A stretch of 64,000 nt of DNA from Ornithinimicrobium faecis (GTDB lineage Bacteria > Actinomycetota > Actinomycetes > Actinomycetales > Dermatophilaceae): assembly GCF_023923225.1 (NCBI RefSeq), contig NZ_CP099489.1, positions 806,001 through 870,000 of the forward strand. Reading direction: 5' to 3'. Position numbers and translations under genes: made by a program. This document shows, in pieces, positions 32,759 to 42,567 of this stretch (position 1 is the first letter of the stretch; each line of letters starts with the position of its first letter). A model generated the notes under the pieces. The model was not told where the DNA came from. It made no database searches and saw nothing but the letters and a program-made list of their open reading frames with translations.

Positions 32759-34735
32759 ATGAAGTCCGGAGTCCGCCGAGAGTTCATGAACCCGGACGTC
32801 CGTCCGCAGGACGACCTGTTCGAGCACGTCAACGGCGGCTGGCTCGCCAGCACGCAGATCCCCGCGGACAAGGGCCGCTATGGCGCCTTCGACATCCTGC
32901 GGGAAAACGCGGAGGCCGACGTCCGCGCGCTCATCGAGGAGAGCGCGGCAGCCTCGAGCGAGGCGGAGCCGGGCAGCGCCGAGCGCAAGGTCGGGGACCT
33001 CTATGCCTCGTTCATGGACACCGAGCGGATCGCGCAGCTCGGCGCCACCCCGCTCGTGGAGGATCTGCGCTCGATCGCCGCGGTGAGCGACCCGTCGGCG
33101 ATCGTCCAGGAGTCCGCGCGGCTGCAGCGCGGCGGCGTCGACGCGCTGGTCTATCTGTTCGTGACCGCCGATGCCGGCAACCCCGACGAATACATCGCCT
33201 ACCTGCAGCAGGGCGGCATCGGCCTGCCGGACGAGGCCTACTACACCGACGACGAGCACGCCGACGCGCGAACGGCCTATGTGGCCTACCTCGGGACGCT
33301 CCTGGACCTCGCCGCTCCCGCCCTCGCGGAGGCCGGGCTCGACCTGGGCGCGGACGCCGCACAGCGCGTCTTCGACCTGGAGACCCGGATCGCGGCGGCG
33401 CACTGGGACCGGGTCGCGGCGCGCGACGCCGTGAAGTCCTACACCCGTTGGTCGCACGCCGAGCTCACTGAGGCCACTCCCGGGTGGGACTGGAGGGCGT
33501 ATGCCGAGGGGCTCGGTCTCCCCGCCGGGGCCCTGGACCACGTGGTCGCCCGACAGTCCGACTTCCTGTCCGCCGCCGCGGAGGCGCTGCGCGAGGTGTC
33601 GACTGCTGACTGGCGGGCCTGGCTGACGGTGCGCCTGCTCGACAGCAGCGCGAGCTATCTGAGCGACGACTTCGTCGAGGCGTCCTTCGACTTCCACGGC
33701 CGCACGCTGACCGGCACCCCGGAGAACAAGGAGCGCTGGCGCCGCGGGGTCGCCCTGGTCGAGCAGCTGATCGGCGAGGAGGTCGGCAAGATCTATGTCG
33801 AGCGGCACTACCCGCCGGAGGCCGGTGAGCGCATGGCCGGACTGATCGACAACCTGCTCGCCGCGTTCCGCGTCCGGATCTCCGAGCTGGAGTGGATGGG
33901 GGAGGAGACACGGCTCAAGGCCCTGGACAAGCTGGCTGCTTTCCGGCCCAAGATCGGGCACCCCTCACGCTGGCGGGACTACTCGACCTACAGCGTCGAG
34001 GCCGGTGATCTGCTGGGCAACGTGCGTCGCGGCAACGCCGCGGACGTCGACCACGAGGTCGCGCGGATCGGTGGGCCGATCGACCGCGAGGAGTGGATGA
34101 TGACCCCGCAGACGGTCAACGCCTACTACCACCCGATGCTCAACGAGGTCGTCTTCCCGGCCGCGATCCTGCAGCCCCCGTTCTTCGACGTGGACGCCGA
34201 CGACGCCGTCAACTACGGCGGCATCGGCGCGGTCATCGCGCACGAGGTCGGGCACGGCTTCGACGACCAGGGCTCGCGCTATGCCGGTGACGGCTCGCTG
34301 ACCGACTGGTGGACCGAGGCGGACCGCGCCGCCTTCGACGAGCGCGCCCAGCAGCTGATCGCGCAGTTCGACGACCTGGAGACCCGCAACGCTCCCGGCA
34401 CAAAGGTCAATGGCGACCTGACCGTCGGCGAGAACATCGGTGACTTGTGCGGTTTGGCGGTGTCGCTGCACGCCTACCGGCTGGCCACCGGCGAGGCCGC
34501 TCCGGAGATCGACGGTTGGACCGGTGACCAGCGCTTCTTCCTCGGATATGCCGCGGTCTGGCAGGGCAAGGCCCGCCCTGAGGAGGCCAAGCGGCTGCTG
34601 GCCATCGACCCGCACGCCCCGTCGGACCTGCGGGCCAACCTGGCGCGCAACGCCGATGCGTTCCACGAGGCGTTCGGCGTGACCGAGGGCGACGGCATGT
34701 GGCTGACGCCGCAGGACCGTGTCCGGATCTTCTGA
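32759..34735 (+). CDS. M13-family metallopeptidase (PepO-like)
   Basis: 658-residue neprilysin-type zinc peptidase. HEVGH at 495-499 supplies two zinc ligands and the catalytic Glu, GENIGD near 557-562 the third ligand, and NAYYHPMLNEVVFPAAILQPPFF near 465 the substrate-binding segment. There is no signal peptide or membrane anchor, so it acts in the cytoplasm, as for bacterial PepO, on oligopeptides. The start ATG at 32759 follows AGGGGAG. menD begins 9 bases after the stop, so the two are probably co-transcribed. Confidence 0.93.
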   Translation: MKSGVRREFMNPDVRPQDDLFEHVNGGWLASTQIPADKGRYGAFDILRENAEADVRALIEESAAASSEAEPGSAERKVGDLYASFMDTERIAQLGATPLVEDLRSIAAVSDPSAIVQESARLQRGGVDALVYLFVTADAGNPDEYIAYLQQGGIGLPDEAYYTDDEHADARTAYVAYLGTLLDLAAPALAEAGLDLGADAAQRVFDLETRIAAAHWDRVAARDAVKSYTRWSHAELTEATPGWDWRAYAEGLGLPAGALDHVVARQSDFLSAAAEALREVSTADWRAWLTVRLLDSSASYLSDDFVEASFDFHGRTLTGTPENKERWRRGVALVEQLIGEEVGKIYVERHYPPEAGERMAGLIDNLLAAFRVRISELEWMGEETRLKALDKLAAFRPKIGHPSRWRDYSTYSVEAGDLLGNVRRGNAADVDHEVARIGGPIDREEWMMTPQTVNAYYHPMLNEVVFPAAILQPPFFDVDADDAVNYGGIGAVIAHEVGHGFDDQGSRYAGDGSLTDWWTEADRAAFDERAQQLIAQFDDLETRNAPGTKVNGDLTVGENIGDLCGLAVSLHAYRLATGEAAPEIDGWTGDQRFFLGYAAVWQGKARPEEAKRLLAIDPHAPSDLRANLARNADAFHEAFGVTEGDGMWLTPQDRVRIF

Positions 34736-34744
34736 GGGCCGACG

Positions 34745-36502
34745 GTGAACGGCTCGACCGCACTGGCCTGCGTCCTGGTCGACGAGCTCGTCCGGTGCGG
34801 GGTGCGCGAGGTCGTGCTCGCCCCCGGCTCCCGCTCGGCACCACTGGCGTATGCCGTGCAGTCGGCCGAGCGAGCCGGTCACCTGCGGCTGCACGTGCGG
34901 GTGGACGAGCGGTCCGCCGGGTTCCTGGCGCTCGGCCTGGCCAGGGTCAGCCGGAGCCCCGCCGTGGTGATCACGACCTCGGGGACCGCCGTGGCCAATC
35001 TGCACCCCGCCGTGCTGGAGGCGCACCACGCAGACGTGCCACTGATCGTCCTGAGCGCCGACCGGCCCGACGAGCTGCGCGGCACCGGCGCCAACCAGAC
35101 GACGGTGCAGCCGGGGATCTTCGCCGGGGCGGTGCGGTGGGAGCACGACCTGGCGGCCCCCGGTCCAGCGGGATCGCGCGCACCTGCCGGGTCCTATGCG
35201 GGCGTTCACCCCGCCTGGCGCACTCTCGTCGACCGTGGGTGGGCTGCCGCCACGGGCGCCCTCTCGGGGAGTCCGGGACCGGTGCACCTCAATGTCGCCT
35301 TCCGCGACCCGCTCGCACCGGATCTCCCGGTGTCGCACGAGTTGCCCGATGAGCTCGCGGGGCGCGGGGACGGCGCCGCGTGGACGATCGTCCCGCACTA
35401 TGCTCTGCCCCGTATCTCGGACCACGTGCCCCGTATCTCGGGGCAGTCAATAGTCTCGGCCAAGCCCGCCCCCACCCTCTTCGTCCTCGGCGACCTGCCT
35501 GACCCGGCGCTGGCGGAGCAGGCGCTGGCCGTGGCCGTCGCGCAGGACTGGCCGGTGATCGCCGAGCCGTTCGGCGCTGGCGATCGCAGCACGGTGCTGC
35601 CGCACGGCTCCCTGCTGCTCACCGCAACCGACTGGCTCGACGTGCACGCCCCGGAGCGGGTGCTCGTCGTCGGGCGGTGCACGCTCAACCGTGAGACCGC
35701 TGCCCTGTTGCGCCGCAAGGAGGTCCGGGTCGAGGCGGTCACCCCGACCGGAGCCTGGCCCGACCCCTCGCACATCGTCGAGCAGGTCCACCCCTGGTCC
35801 GCGCTGGGCGAGGGTGCGCTCGCCGGTCAGGACACGGGGTGGGTGCAGACGTGGCGGCGGGCTGGCGGCGCAGTGGCCGCGGGCGTGGCACCCGTCCTGG
35901 CCGAGGCCTGGCCCTCCGGCCCGGCGGTCGCGCAGACCCTGCTCGAGACCGTGACTGACGACGGCATCCTGGTGCTCGGCTCGTCCAACGCGGCCCGCGA
36001 CGTCGACCGGGCCGGCCTGGCCGGCCGGTCCCTGCTGGTCACCGGCAGCCGTGGCCTGGCCGGGATCGACGGCACCAACGCCACGGCCATCGGGGTCGCC
36101 CTGGCGTCACCGGACCGCCAGGTCACAGCCCTGGTCGGTGACCTGACCTTCCTGCACGACATCAACGGCCTGCTGATCGGCCCCGGCGAGCCGCGCCCGG
36201 ACCTGACGATCGTGGTCATCAACGACGACGGGGGCGGCATCTTCAGCACACTGGAGTATGGCGCGCCCGAGCGCGCCGGTGACTTCGACCGGGTCTTCGG
36301 CACCCCGACCGGAGCCGACCTGCAGGGGCTCGCGTCGGCATACGGCGTGGCGGTTGCGCGGGTCGAGACACCCGGTGCCCTGCGGGAGGCCCTGACCCAC
36401 CGCCCCACGGGCATGCGCGTGCTCGAGGTGCGGGTGTCCCGTGACCAGCACCGTGACCTGCAGACGCAGCTGGCGGAGACAGCCGCAGCTGCTCTCCGCT
36501 GA
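34745..36502 (+). CDS. menD: 2-succinyl-5-enolpyruvyl-6-hydroxy-3-cyclohexene-1-carboxylate synthase
   Basis: 585-residue thiamine-diphosphate enzyme of menaquinone synthesis. It joins isochorismate and 2-oxoglutarate (SEPHCHC synthesis). The N-terminal VVLAPGSRSAPLAYA and RVDERSAGFLALGLA contain the catalytic Glu. TSGTAVANLHPAVLEAHHADVPLIVLSADRPDELRG follows, and the ThDP/Mg motif is ALVGDLTFLHDINGL...NDDGGGIFSTLE in the C-terminal third. The GTG start at 34745 follows the M13 peptidase gene. An in-frame insert at about 35401-35446 repeats a TGCCCCGTATCTCGG unit twice, in the linker after residue 215. Confidence 0.95.
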   Translation: MNGSTALACVLVDELVRCGVREVVLAPGSRSAPLAYAVQSAERAGHLRLHVRVDERSAGFLALGLARVSRSPAVVITTSGTAVANLHPAVLEAHHADVPLIVLSADRPDELRGTGANQTTVQPGIFAGAVRWEHDLAAPGPAGSRAPAGSYAGVHPAWRTLVDRGWAAATGALSGSPGPVHLNVAFRDPLAPDLPVSHELPDELAGRGDGAAWTIVPHYALPRISDHVPRISGQSIVSAKPAPTLFVLGDLPDPALAEQALAVAVAQDWPVIAEPFGAGDRSTVLPHGSLLLTATDWLDVHAPERVLVVGRCTLNRETAALLRRKEVRVEAVTPTGAWPDPSHIVEQVHPWSALGEGALAGQDTGWVQTWRRAGGAVAAGVAPVLAEAWPSGPAVAQTLLETVTDDGILVLGSSNAARDVDRAGLAGRSLLVTGSRGLAGIDGTNATAIGVALASPDRQVTALVGDLTFLHDINGLLIGPGEPRPDLTIVVINDDGGGIFSTLEYGAPERAGDFDRVFGTPTGADLQGLASAYGVAVARVETPGALREALTHRPTGMRVLEVRVSRDQHRDLQTQLAETAAAALR

Positions 36503-36515
36503 GTCTGGGGGTTGC

Positions 36516-37070
36516 CTACTCGGCGAGGGTGTAGATCGTCGGGCGGGGGCACAGTTCCTCGAGCTCGATCACAGCCCCGCCGACGAGGGGTTGGCTCAGC
36601 GGGTCCCACGGCGGGGTCACCACAGACTCGGGCGGGCGCTGCATCTCGGCGAGGTAGGTCTCCAGGGAGGGCGGCGGCACCGTCTCATAGCCCTGGTCCT
36701 CGATGCACCGTGCCTGCGCCAGTTTCGCCTCATAGAGCCGGACGAGTTCATCCTCGGTGCGCGGGGCTATCGGGGGCAGTGGGTGCTGCTCGCGACAGGC
36801 TTCGAGATCGGCGAAGAACCTCTGGTCGCCCTCGTCTCCGGGCATCGGAGCGATCCCGGTCTCGCCACCCTCCTCGGTGACCGTGTAGCCCAGCTCCGCC
36901 ATGCACGTGTGCAGTTGGTCCTGTGCGGAGAGGACCTGCTCATACTCTGCCTGGCGGTCGACACCGGAGCTGGTCGCCTCGTCGCGCTCTGCGGTGCCCT
37001 CCGTCCCGGCGCACCCGCTCAGCACGAGGGCGGCCAGGGCGAGGCTGCTCACCGCGCGGATCGCTGCCAT
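36516..37070 (-). CDS. Predicted lipoprotein
   Basis: 184-residue protein with a lipoprotein signal: hydrophobic residues 3-16 and the lipobox LSGC (Cys20). The mature part is acidic and contains four further cysteines at positions suggesting two disulfides (HTCMAELG, DLEACREQ, ARCIEDQG, ELCPRP). No recognised domain. It would be anchored to the outer face of the cytoplasmic membrane. Convergent with menD. Confidence 0.75.
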   Translation of the reverse strand: MAAIRAVSSLALAALVLSGCAGTEGTAERDEATSSGVDRQAEYEQVLSAQDQLHTCMAELGYTVTEEGGETGIAPMPGDEGDQRFFADLEACREQHPLPPIAPRTEDELVRLYEAKLAQARCIEDQGYETVPPPSLETYLAEMQRPPESVVTPPWDPLSQPLVGGAVIELEELCPRPTIYTLAE

Positions 37071-37168
37071 AGACCGTGGAGACTACCCGCGATGGGTGAG
37101 GGGTGCCGAGCTGGGCCGCGGCCGCGTGGGGGAGCCCGACCACCGGAACATCCGGCTATCCCGAGTCG

Positions 37169-37202
37169 CGTCGCGTTGCCCGAGACGTCGCGTTGCCCGA
37201 GA
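37169..37202. repeat. 17-bp tandem duplication
   Basis: Two adjacent, identical 17-base units (CGTCGCGTTGCCCGAGA) end 7 bases from the stop codon of the helicase-associated gene. Short and probably neutral, but another example of the small tandem duplications found in gaps of this segment. Confidence 0.8.
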
Positions 37203-37209
37203 ACTGGAG

Positions 37210-39432
37210 TCAGTCGGCGGCAGCGACGCCGGAGATCCGGTGCAGCAGGAAGGTCCGGGGGGCGTCCTGGTCGGCCACCGTCCCGCGCACCCGCCCCTGC
37301 TCCACAACCGTGGGTCGCAGCAGCAGGCGCTGGATGCCACCGACCTCGTCGGCGTAGCCGATCCAGACCGGCAGTCGCTCGGCGGCGGCCTCGCGCAGCA
37401 GCGAGGAGGTGACCACAGGATCGGTCGGGGCCGGCAGGCCGTTGCCGCCGGCGGGGCGGTTGGACTCTCCGCTGATCATGGTGGCCACAATGCGGGCGGC
37501 CGTCTCGGAGTCGACGGTGCTGACTCGCGTTGGGGCCACCGGGCGCCGTGCCGCGCGGTGATCCTGCAGGGACACGAGGGTCAGCCCGCCGTCCTCGCCC
37601 TCGGGGACCGGGCCGTACTGCCCCTCGCGGAGCACGTCGAGCACGGTGCCGGCGGGGACCGGGCTGACCAGCACGGTCGGGGCGATCCGGCGCAGCTGGA
37701 GCATGCCGAGAGTGCGGTCGGCCAGCACCCGGTCGAGCAGTGCGGCGTCGTCCGAGCGCACATAGGACCCGACCGATCCGACGCGGGCGACACCGTGGCG
37801 GCGCGCGACGTCACGGACCAGGTACTCAAGCGGCTGGGGCACCCCGGTCCGGCTCACTGCCGAGACCTCGCTGAGCACCCGGTCGGCGGACCAGCCCAGG
37901 TCGAGGGCGCGCCGGATGCCGCTCTCGGTGATCCGGTGCACGGTGGCGCCACCACGGGACTCGACCTCACCGAGCAGACGCATCACCGAGCGGGCGGGGC
38001 CGTCGAGCCGGCCGGGGGCGACGGCTGTCAGGTCGGCCTGGACCAGGACGTGCTCGACCGCCTCGGGGATGTGGCGGTCCATCCGCTGACCGGCAGCGGT
38101 CACCTTGCCGGTGAGCAGGTCGAGTGCTGCCGTGGCCAGGGCGCCACGACCGGTGAGACCCGCCCAGTCCGCCTCCCGCAGCACCGTGTCGATGCCGGGA
38201 TCCGCGGAGCGACTCATGCGGATCGGGTGACGCCACCGCAGCAGGTCGGCGAGGAAGTCGGTCGACGGAGCGGAGCCAGTGGGCAGGGTGGCCAGTGCGG
38301 CCAGGACGTCGTGTCGGCGCTGGCGGCCGAAGGGCCAGGAGGTCTGGGTGCTGAGGGCGTTGACCTTGCCGGTGCCGTCGGGAGAGCCGACGAGGGAGGG
38401 ACCGGCAGCCATGCCGTGCCAGGCGGACGCCAGGCTGGCCCACCGCGCGCCGGCGCCACGCTCGGCCCAGTCGTCGGACTCACCGGTCGGCATCCACGAC
38501 GGGTCAGCTGACTCGTCGGCGGCGATCAGCCCCGCCGCGTGCAGCACCTCCACCAACCAGGCAACCTCGGTCGGGCTCGCCTCCAGGAGGGTCGAGACCC
38601 GGGACAGGTCGCGCACTGCGAGCCCTCCGGTGCGCAGCACCCGGGGCGGACGTGAGCCCCACTCGTCGAGCAGTTCGGCGGCCTGCTCGAGCAGCTGGGC
38701 CGCTCGGCCGCCGGCTGTCGCGTCGACCAGGTCGGCGTCGAGCACCGGGTCGGTCGTCGTCGGTGCCGCGAGCTCGGTCGCTCGGTGCACACGACCGTCG
38801 CGCAGCCGCAGGGCGACCTGGCGGGGGAGCAGCACGTGACTCTCGTCGGTGCGTCGCAGCAGACGGTGAGCCAGCAGGTGTTCGCCGGCCTCGCGCATCG
38901 CGGTGTCCCCGCTGCCGCCGGCCGGGAGCACCCCGATCGGCGGGCCCCAGGTCAGCGCATCCAGGATGGCCCGCCCGCGACGGTCCACGCCCGCGAGCGC
39001 CTCGGTGAGTTCGACGCCGGTGGGTGCGTCCTCGGTCTCCGGCCCCAGGCCGGCCGGGGCCCCGATGACCTCCTGGACGGTTCGGGCCGCGCGATAGCCC
39101 TCGGGGCTGCGCCAGCACAGGGCGAGGGCGCACAACCGGTCGGCCAGCTCGGCGACGCGTGGTGATCGCTTGGGCTCCCCGAGCGCAGCGGCGATGTCAG
39201 CGACCTGAGCAGCACCGAGGACACAGACGACCTCGAGGGTCTGCAGGTGGGCCAGATCGAGCCCGTCGAGGGCACGCTGCACGCTGGCGCGCGTCGTCGC
39301 GCGGGCCGCGAGCGTGGTCAGGTCGGCCGGGGTCGGACGAGCCAGGTCGGGACGCTCCACGAGCAGCGCGACAAGGTCCTCGGGGGAGCGTCCGCGCAGG
39401 TCGTCGGCGAGGCTCCGGGCACGGATGGGCAC
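37210..39432 (-). CDS. Helicase-associated domain protein (XPB partner type)
   Basis: 740-residue protein with a GTG start. The N-terminal region (SLADDLRGRSPEDLVALLVERPDLARPTPADLTTLAARATTRASVQRALDGL) and the C-terminal domain with LEYLVRDVARRHG, SDDAALLDRVL and TVLDVLREGQYGP are typical of the actinobacterial family annotated as helicase-associated or helicase C3-type. It has no Walker motifs, so it is not itself a helicase. It usually lies near the XPB gene; here XPB is about 10 kb upstream. The C-terminus carries a WYL-like small domain (PVWIGYADEVGG...RLLLRPTVVEQGRVRGTV). Exact role unknown. Confidence 0.8.
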   Translation of the reverse strand: MPIRARSLADDLRGRSPEDLVALLVERPDLARPTPADLTTLAARATTRASVQRALDGLDLAHLQTLEVVCVLGAAQVADIAAALGEPKRSPRVAELADRLCALALCWRSPEGYRAARTVQEVIGAPAGLGPETEDAPTGVELTEALAGVDRRGRAILDALTWGPPIGVLPAGGSGDTAMREAGEHLLAHRLLRRTDESHVLLPRQVALRLRDGRVHRATELAAPTTTDPVLDADLVDATAGGRAAQLLEQAAELLDEWGSRPPRVLRTGGLAVRDLSRVSTLLEASPTEVAWLVEVLHAAGLIAADESADPSWMPTGESDDWAERGAGARWASLASAWHGMAAGPSLVGSPDGTGKVNALSTQTSWPFGRQRRHDVLAALATLPTGSAPSTDFLADLLRWRHPIRMSRSADPGIDTVLREADWAGLTGRGALATAALDLLTGKVTAAGQRMDRHIPEAVEHVLVQADLTAVAPGRLDGPARSVMRLLGEVESRGGATVHRITESGIRRALDLGWSADRVLSEVSAVSRTGVPQPLEYLVRDVARRHGVARVGSVGSYVRSDDAALLDRVLADRTLGMLQLRRIAPTVLVSPVPAGTVLDVLREGQYGPVPEGEDGGLTLVSLQDHRAARRPVAPTRVSTVDSETAARIVATMISGESNRPAGGNGLPAPTDPVVTSSLLREAAAERLPVWIGYADEVGGIQRLLLRPTVVEQGRVRGTVADQDAPRTFLLHRISGVAAAD

Positions 39433-39575
39433 CCGACCACGTTAGCCGTGCCGGCCTCCGGTGGCGGTGTTGGCCGTTGAAATGCGTGCCAGGGCGCTCA
39501 TGTGGACGGCCGGAGTGCGCAGTCGGGCGCGCTCACGAGGAGTGCGGGCACAGCGGCGCGGCAGCAGGTGCCACC

Positions 39576-41048
39576 TCAGAAGCGGGACGAACTGCCCGCG
39601 CCGCTGAAGCTGCCGCCGGAGCTGTAGCCCGAGGTGGAGCCGCTCGAGGACGCGGCCTGCCGCGAGCTCTGCACCTCCTGGGTGCCGTTGGAGTAGCCGG
39701 TGGCGAACGAGTTGATGGTGATCCAGGTCCACGTGTGGTCGGTGGTGCTCAGGATGGTCGGCTCGCGCTTGACCCGCTCACGGTGCATGGCGCTCTCCAT
39801 CATCTCGCGCTCGTCCTCGTCATCTCCGACCTGACGGGCCACATCGCCTGCCAGCGAGTCGAGGTGTCCGCTCAGCCCGTCCCGCAGCTCGCGCACCGCG
39901 TCCAGCGCGTCGTCGGGGGAGACCTCCCCGCTCTCGAGCCCGCCCCGCAGTCGGTCCAGCTCAGCGAGACCGGCGGAGGCGAACTCCCGCAGTGGCTGCG
40001 ACGCCGCCAGCCCACGCACCTCCTCGTCCAGGGTCGAGGACAGCAGCGGCTCGACGCCCTCCAGGTCGGCACGGAGGGTGGCGACCTGCCGCTCCCAGGC
40101 CTGCGGCCAGGCCCGGTCCAGGTTGAGCAGGGCGGCGCTGTCGGCGATGACGTCGTCCAGGGTGTCGAGCGACTCGGCGGTCTCGCGATACGTCGTCATC
40201 GTGGAGACGGTGTCAGCACTGTCGTAGGCACTCTCGGGGATGCCCTTGGCCTCGTTCCCCAGCTCGGTCAGTTCCCGGAACTGCGCGGTGTACTCCTCAT
40301 ACCGTCCCAGCATCGCGCCGCCGTAGCGGGACTGCTCGGGGATCAGGTTGGCGTGGATCTGCGTCTCGTCATAGTCACGGACCACGTTGGCCATCGCCCG
40401 GTCCCCCACCGCACGCGCCTCCCGGCTCTTGTCGCGCCGGTTCAGGCCGGCCCAGAGATAGCCACCCGCGCCGAGGAGGGTCACAAAGGACGCGCCGGCG
40501 CCCACACCGATCCCCACACCAGAGCGTGCGACCGGCTGGTTCATCTGCCCGGCGGCGTCCTCGATGCCGGCGATCATGCCCTCGGTCCACCGGCCTGCGC
40601 GGAAGTCATCCTTGGTGGCCTCCTGGATGTTGTCCTGGTCGCCCTGGGAGACCTTGCGGTTCTCCCCGAAGTAGGTGCCGACCAGTCGGCCCTCCGGGTC
40701 CACCGCCATGATGAACAGGTCGTCGGCCCACTTCTGCTCGTTGTCGCTGAGCCAGTCGGGGCGGCTGTCCTGGGCAAACGCCAGGACCGCGTCGTTGAGC
40801 GCGTAGTCGTCGGTGAGCGCCTCGGACCCGCCGCGGTGGGTGAAGACCGCGACGGTGGTGGGCTCGTAGAACTGCAGGTCCTCCACCGCGGCCTCCACGT
40901 CAGGCGCATAGATGACCTGTGCAGTGTCCTCGATCTGCAACTCTGTCGCCGGGTTGCCGGGCGCCTGGCTCGCAAACAGCGCGATGCTGGTCCCGACGAC
41001 CCCGACGCTGGCGGCGCCCCCGATCAGGGCGCGTTGACGGATCGACAT
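39576..41048 (-). CDS. DUF5129-like membrane protein (TPM-like)
   Basis: 490-residue protein. A signal anchor lies at residues about 7-27. A TPM-like alpha/beta domain follows to about 165 (VEDLQFYEPTTVAVFTHRG, KWADDLFIMAVDPEGRLVGTYFG). A second membrane helix sits at about 182-205, and a long helical cytoplasmic region at 210-440. The tail is rich in Ser and Gly and ends GYSSGGSFSGAGSSSRF. Ser/Gly-rich ends of that type are common in TPM-domain proteins. I assign it to the DUF5129 group from this layout. Function unknown. Confidence 0.65.
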   Translation of the reverse strand: MSIRQRALIGGAASVGVVGTSIALFASQAPGNPATELQIEDTAQVIYAPDVEAAVEDLQFYEPTTVAVFTHRGGSEALTDDYALNDAVLAFAQDSRPDWLSDNEQKWADDLFIMAVDPEGRLVGTYFGENRKVSQGDQDNIQEATKDDFRAGRWTEGMIAGIEDAAGQMNQPVARSGVGIGVGAGASFVTLLGAGGYLWAGLNRRDKSREARAVGDRAMANVVRDYDETQIHANLIPEQSRYGGAMLGRYEEYTAQFRELTELGNEAKGIPESAYDSADTVSTMTTYRETAESLDTLDDVIADSAALLNLDRAWPQAWERQVATLRADLEGVEPLLSSTLDEEVRGLAASQPLREFASAGLAELDRLRGGLESGEVSPDDALDAVRELRDGLSGHLDSLAGDVARQVGDDEDEREMMESAMHRERVKREPTILSTTDHTWTWITINSFATGYSNGTQEVQSSRQAASSSGSTSGYSSGGSFSGAGSSSRF

Positions 41049-41153
41049 GGCACGTTCTCCTCACTGTCCCGGTCCCCCCGGGGCACCTGTCCGACGGTGC
41101 TCCGCCCGGACCGGTTCCAATCTAACGGCCGACAGCGTGGGTCGTGCGCCGCG

Positions 41154-42506
41154 TCAGAAGCCGATCGCGGCGATCGGTTCGACATCGCCGCGCATGGCGC
41201 GCGACAGCTCGGCAACAGTCCCGGTATGCCGCTCGCTCACCACGCCTGCGACCGCCTGGGCGGCGAGGGGTCGGGACCCGAGGAAGGCGGCCCCGAGGGC
41301 GGCCACCGGGAGTCGAAGGTCCGGTTCGTCGTCGGTGGGCAGGCAGCGTCCCACCCCGTCCTCGCCGACAGTCAGCCGCCAGCGCCGCTCGTTCCACGGG
41401 CAGATCGGGTCCACGACATCCAGCACGACGTCCACGGGGGCGGCATAGCCGCGGGCGGTCAGGGCCGCGTCCACGTCCACCAGGCGCACCCACAACGAGT
41501 CATGGGCGCGCAACCCGACCTGGCGCGGTCCACCGGCCCACCAGAGCAGCGGGTCGTCGGTGCCTCGGCCATACAGGCTGACGGTGGACGTCAGGTCGAA
41601 GTCGACCAGGCGCCGCGCCAGGGCCAGGAGCGAGGCCGGGTCGCTGGCCCCGATCTCCCGCACCAGCACCTTGCCGCTGGGCAGCCCGTCATCGCCCCAG
41701 CTGGCCGTCCGACGGAACAGCGCATAACCGGTCGGCTCACCGTCACGCACGGCGAACATCGCCTGCAACGGCTCCTTGCTGCCGCGGGCGCTGGGGTGGT
41801 CGCGGAACCAGACCCTGGCCATCGAGTCGTTGCGGGTGACCGCACCGAGGGTGTGGCCGGCGGCTGACACGTGGGCGCGCTGGATGGCTTCCATCGCCTC
41901 CGGCGTGCCAGCGGGCACGAAGTGGGTGCTGACCTGCTCGGCGGCCCGGTCCAGCTCGTCGCCGGCCGAGAGGTCCGTGCCGCGAGCGATGGTGAGGGTG
42001 ACGTCGAGGGAGGCGGCGCCATAGCCGAACCTGCCATAGATGGCAGGCTCCGCGGCCTGGAGGCCGGCGACGACCTCGCCCTGCTCGTGGGCCGTGTGCA
42101 GGTGGTCGGTCATCATCTGACGCAGGATGCCGCGCCGTCTGGTGTCGGGGTGCACACCGACCCAGGTGAGCCCGTTCATCGGCAGACGCGTCAGGGCGCC
42201 GCGCGGTCCGGGAGCGGTGACCGCCATGGGCCAGGACGCGAAGAACCCGGCCAGGGGCGGCGCAGCGTCGGCGGCAGCCCCCAGCCGCGGTGTGGGGGAG
42301 ATGATCTCGGCGCCACGGGTGCGCTCGAAGTCGAGCTCGGCCAGGTTGTCCTCGGTGCTGACCCCCTGGGCGATCTCGAACCAGACCAGGTGCTCCAGAG
42401 CCATGATGCGCTCGGCGTCACCGGGACCGAGGTCGACCAACCGGGTGGTCGGTGCGGGGCGATCGTCAGCAACCGGTGTCGTCGGCTCAGGGCTCTCGTG
42501 ATTCAC
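41154..42506 (-). CDS. Eis-like N-acetyltransferase
   Basis: 450-residue tandem-GNAT protein of the Eis family. The acetyl-CoA loop VGVHPDTRRRGILRQMMTDHL is near residue 133, FGYGAASLDVTL is in the central domain, and the C-terminal SCP2-like domain ends in PIAAIGF. A C-terminal Phe carboxylate is used as base by Eis enzymes. Eis proteins acetylate aminoglycosides and other amines at several positions; the natural substrate is unclear. The GTG start at 42504-42506 gives a slightly extended Pro/Ala-rich N-terminus. Divergent from the MFS gene, 61 bases apart. Confidence 0.9.
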   Translation of the reverse strand: MNHESPEPTTPVADDRPAPTTRLVDLGPGDAERIMALEHLVWFEIAQGVSTEDNLAELDFERTRGAEIISPTPRLGAAADAAPPLAGFFASWPMAVTAPGPRGALTRLPMNGLTWVGVHPDTRRRGILRQMMTDHLHTAHEQGEVVAGLQAAEPAIYGRFGYGAASLDVTLTIARGTDLSAGDELDRAAEQVSTHFVPAGTPEAMEAIQRAHVSAAGHTLGAVTRNDSMARVWFRDHPSARGSKEPLQAMFAVRDGEPTGYALFRRTASWGDDGLPSGKVLVREIGASDPASLLALARRLVDFDLTSTVSLYGRGTDDPLLWWAGGPRQVGLRAHDSLWVRLVDVDAALTARGYAAPVDVVLDVVDPICPWNERRWRLTVGEDGVGRCLPTDDEPDLRLPVAALGAAFLGSRPLAAQAVAGVVSERHTGTVAELSRAMRGDVEPIAAIGF

Positions 42507-42567
42507 TCGGCCAGTCTCCCGCTCGCATCGGGGGCGGGACCACTGGTTTTCACGGGAGGCGGGCACG

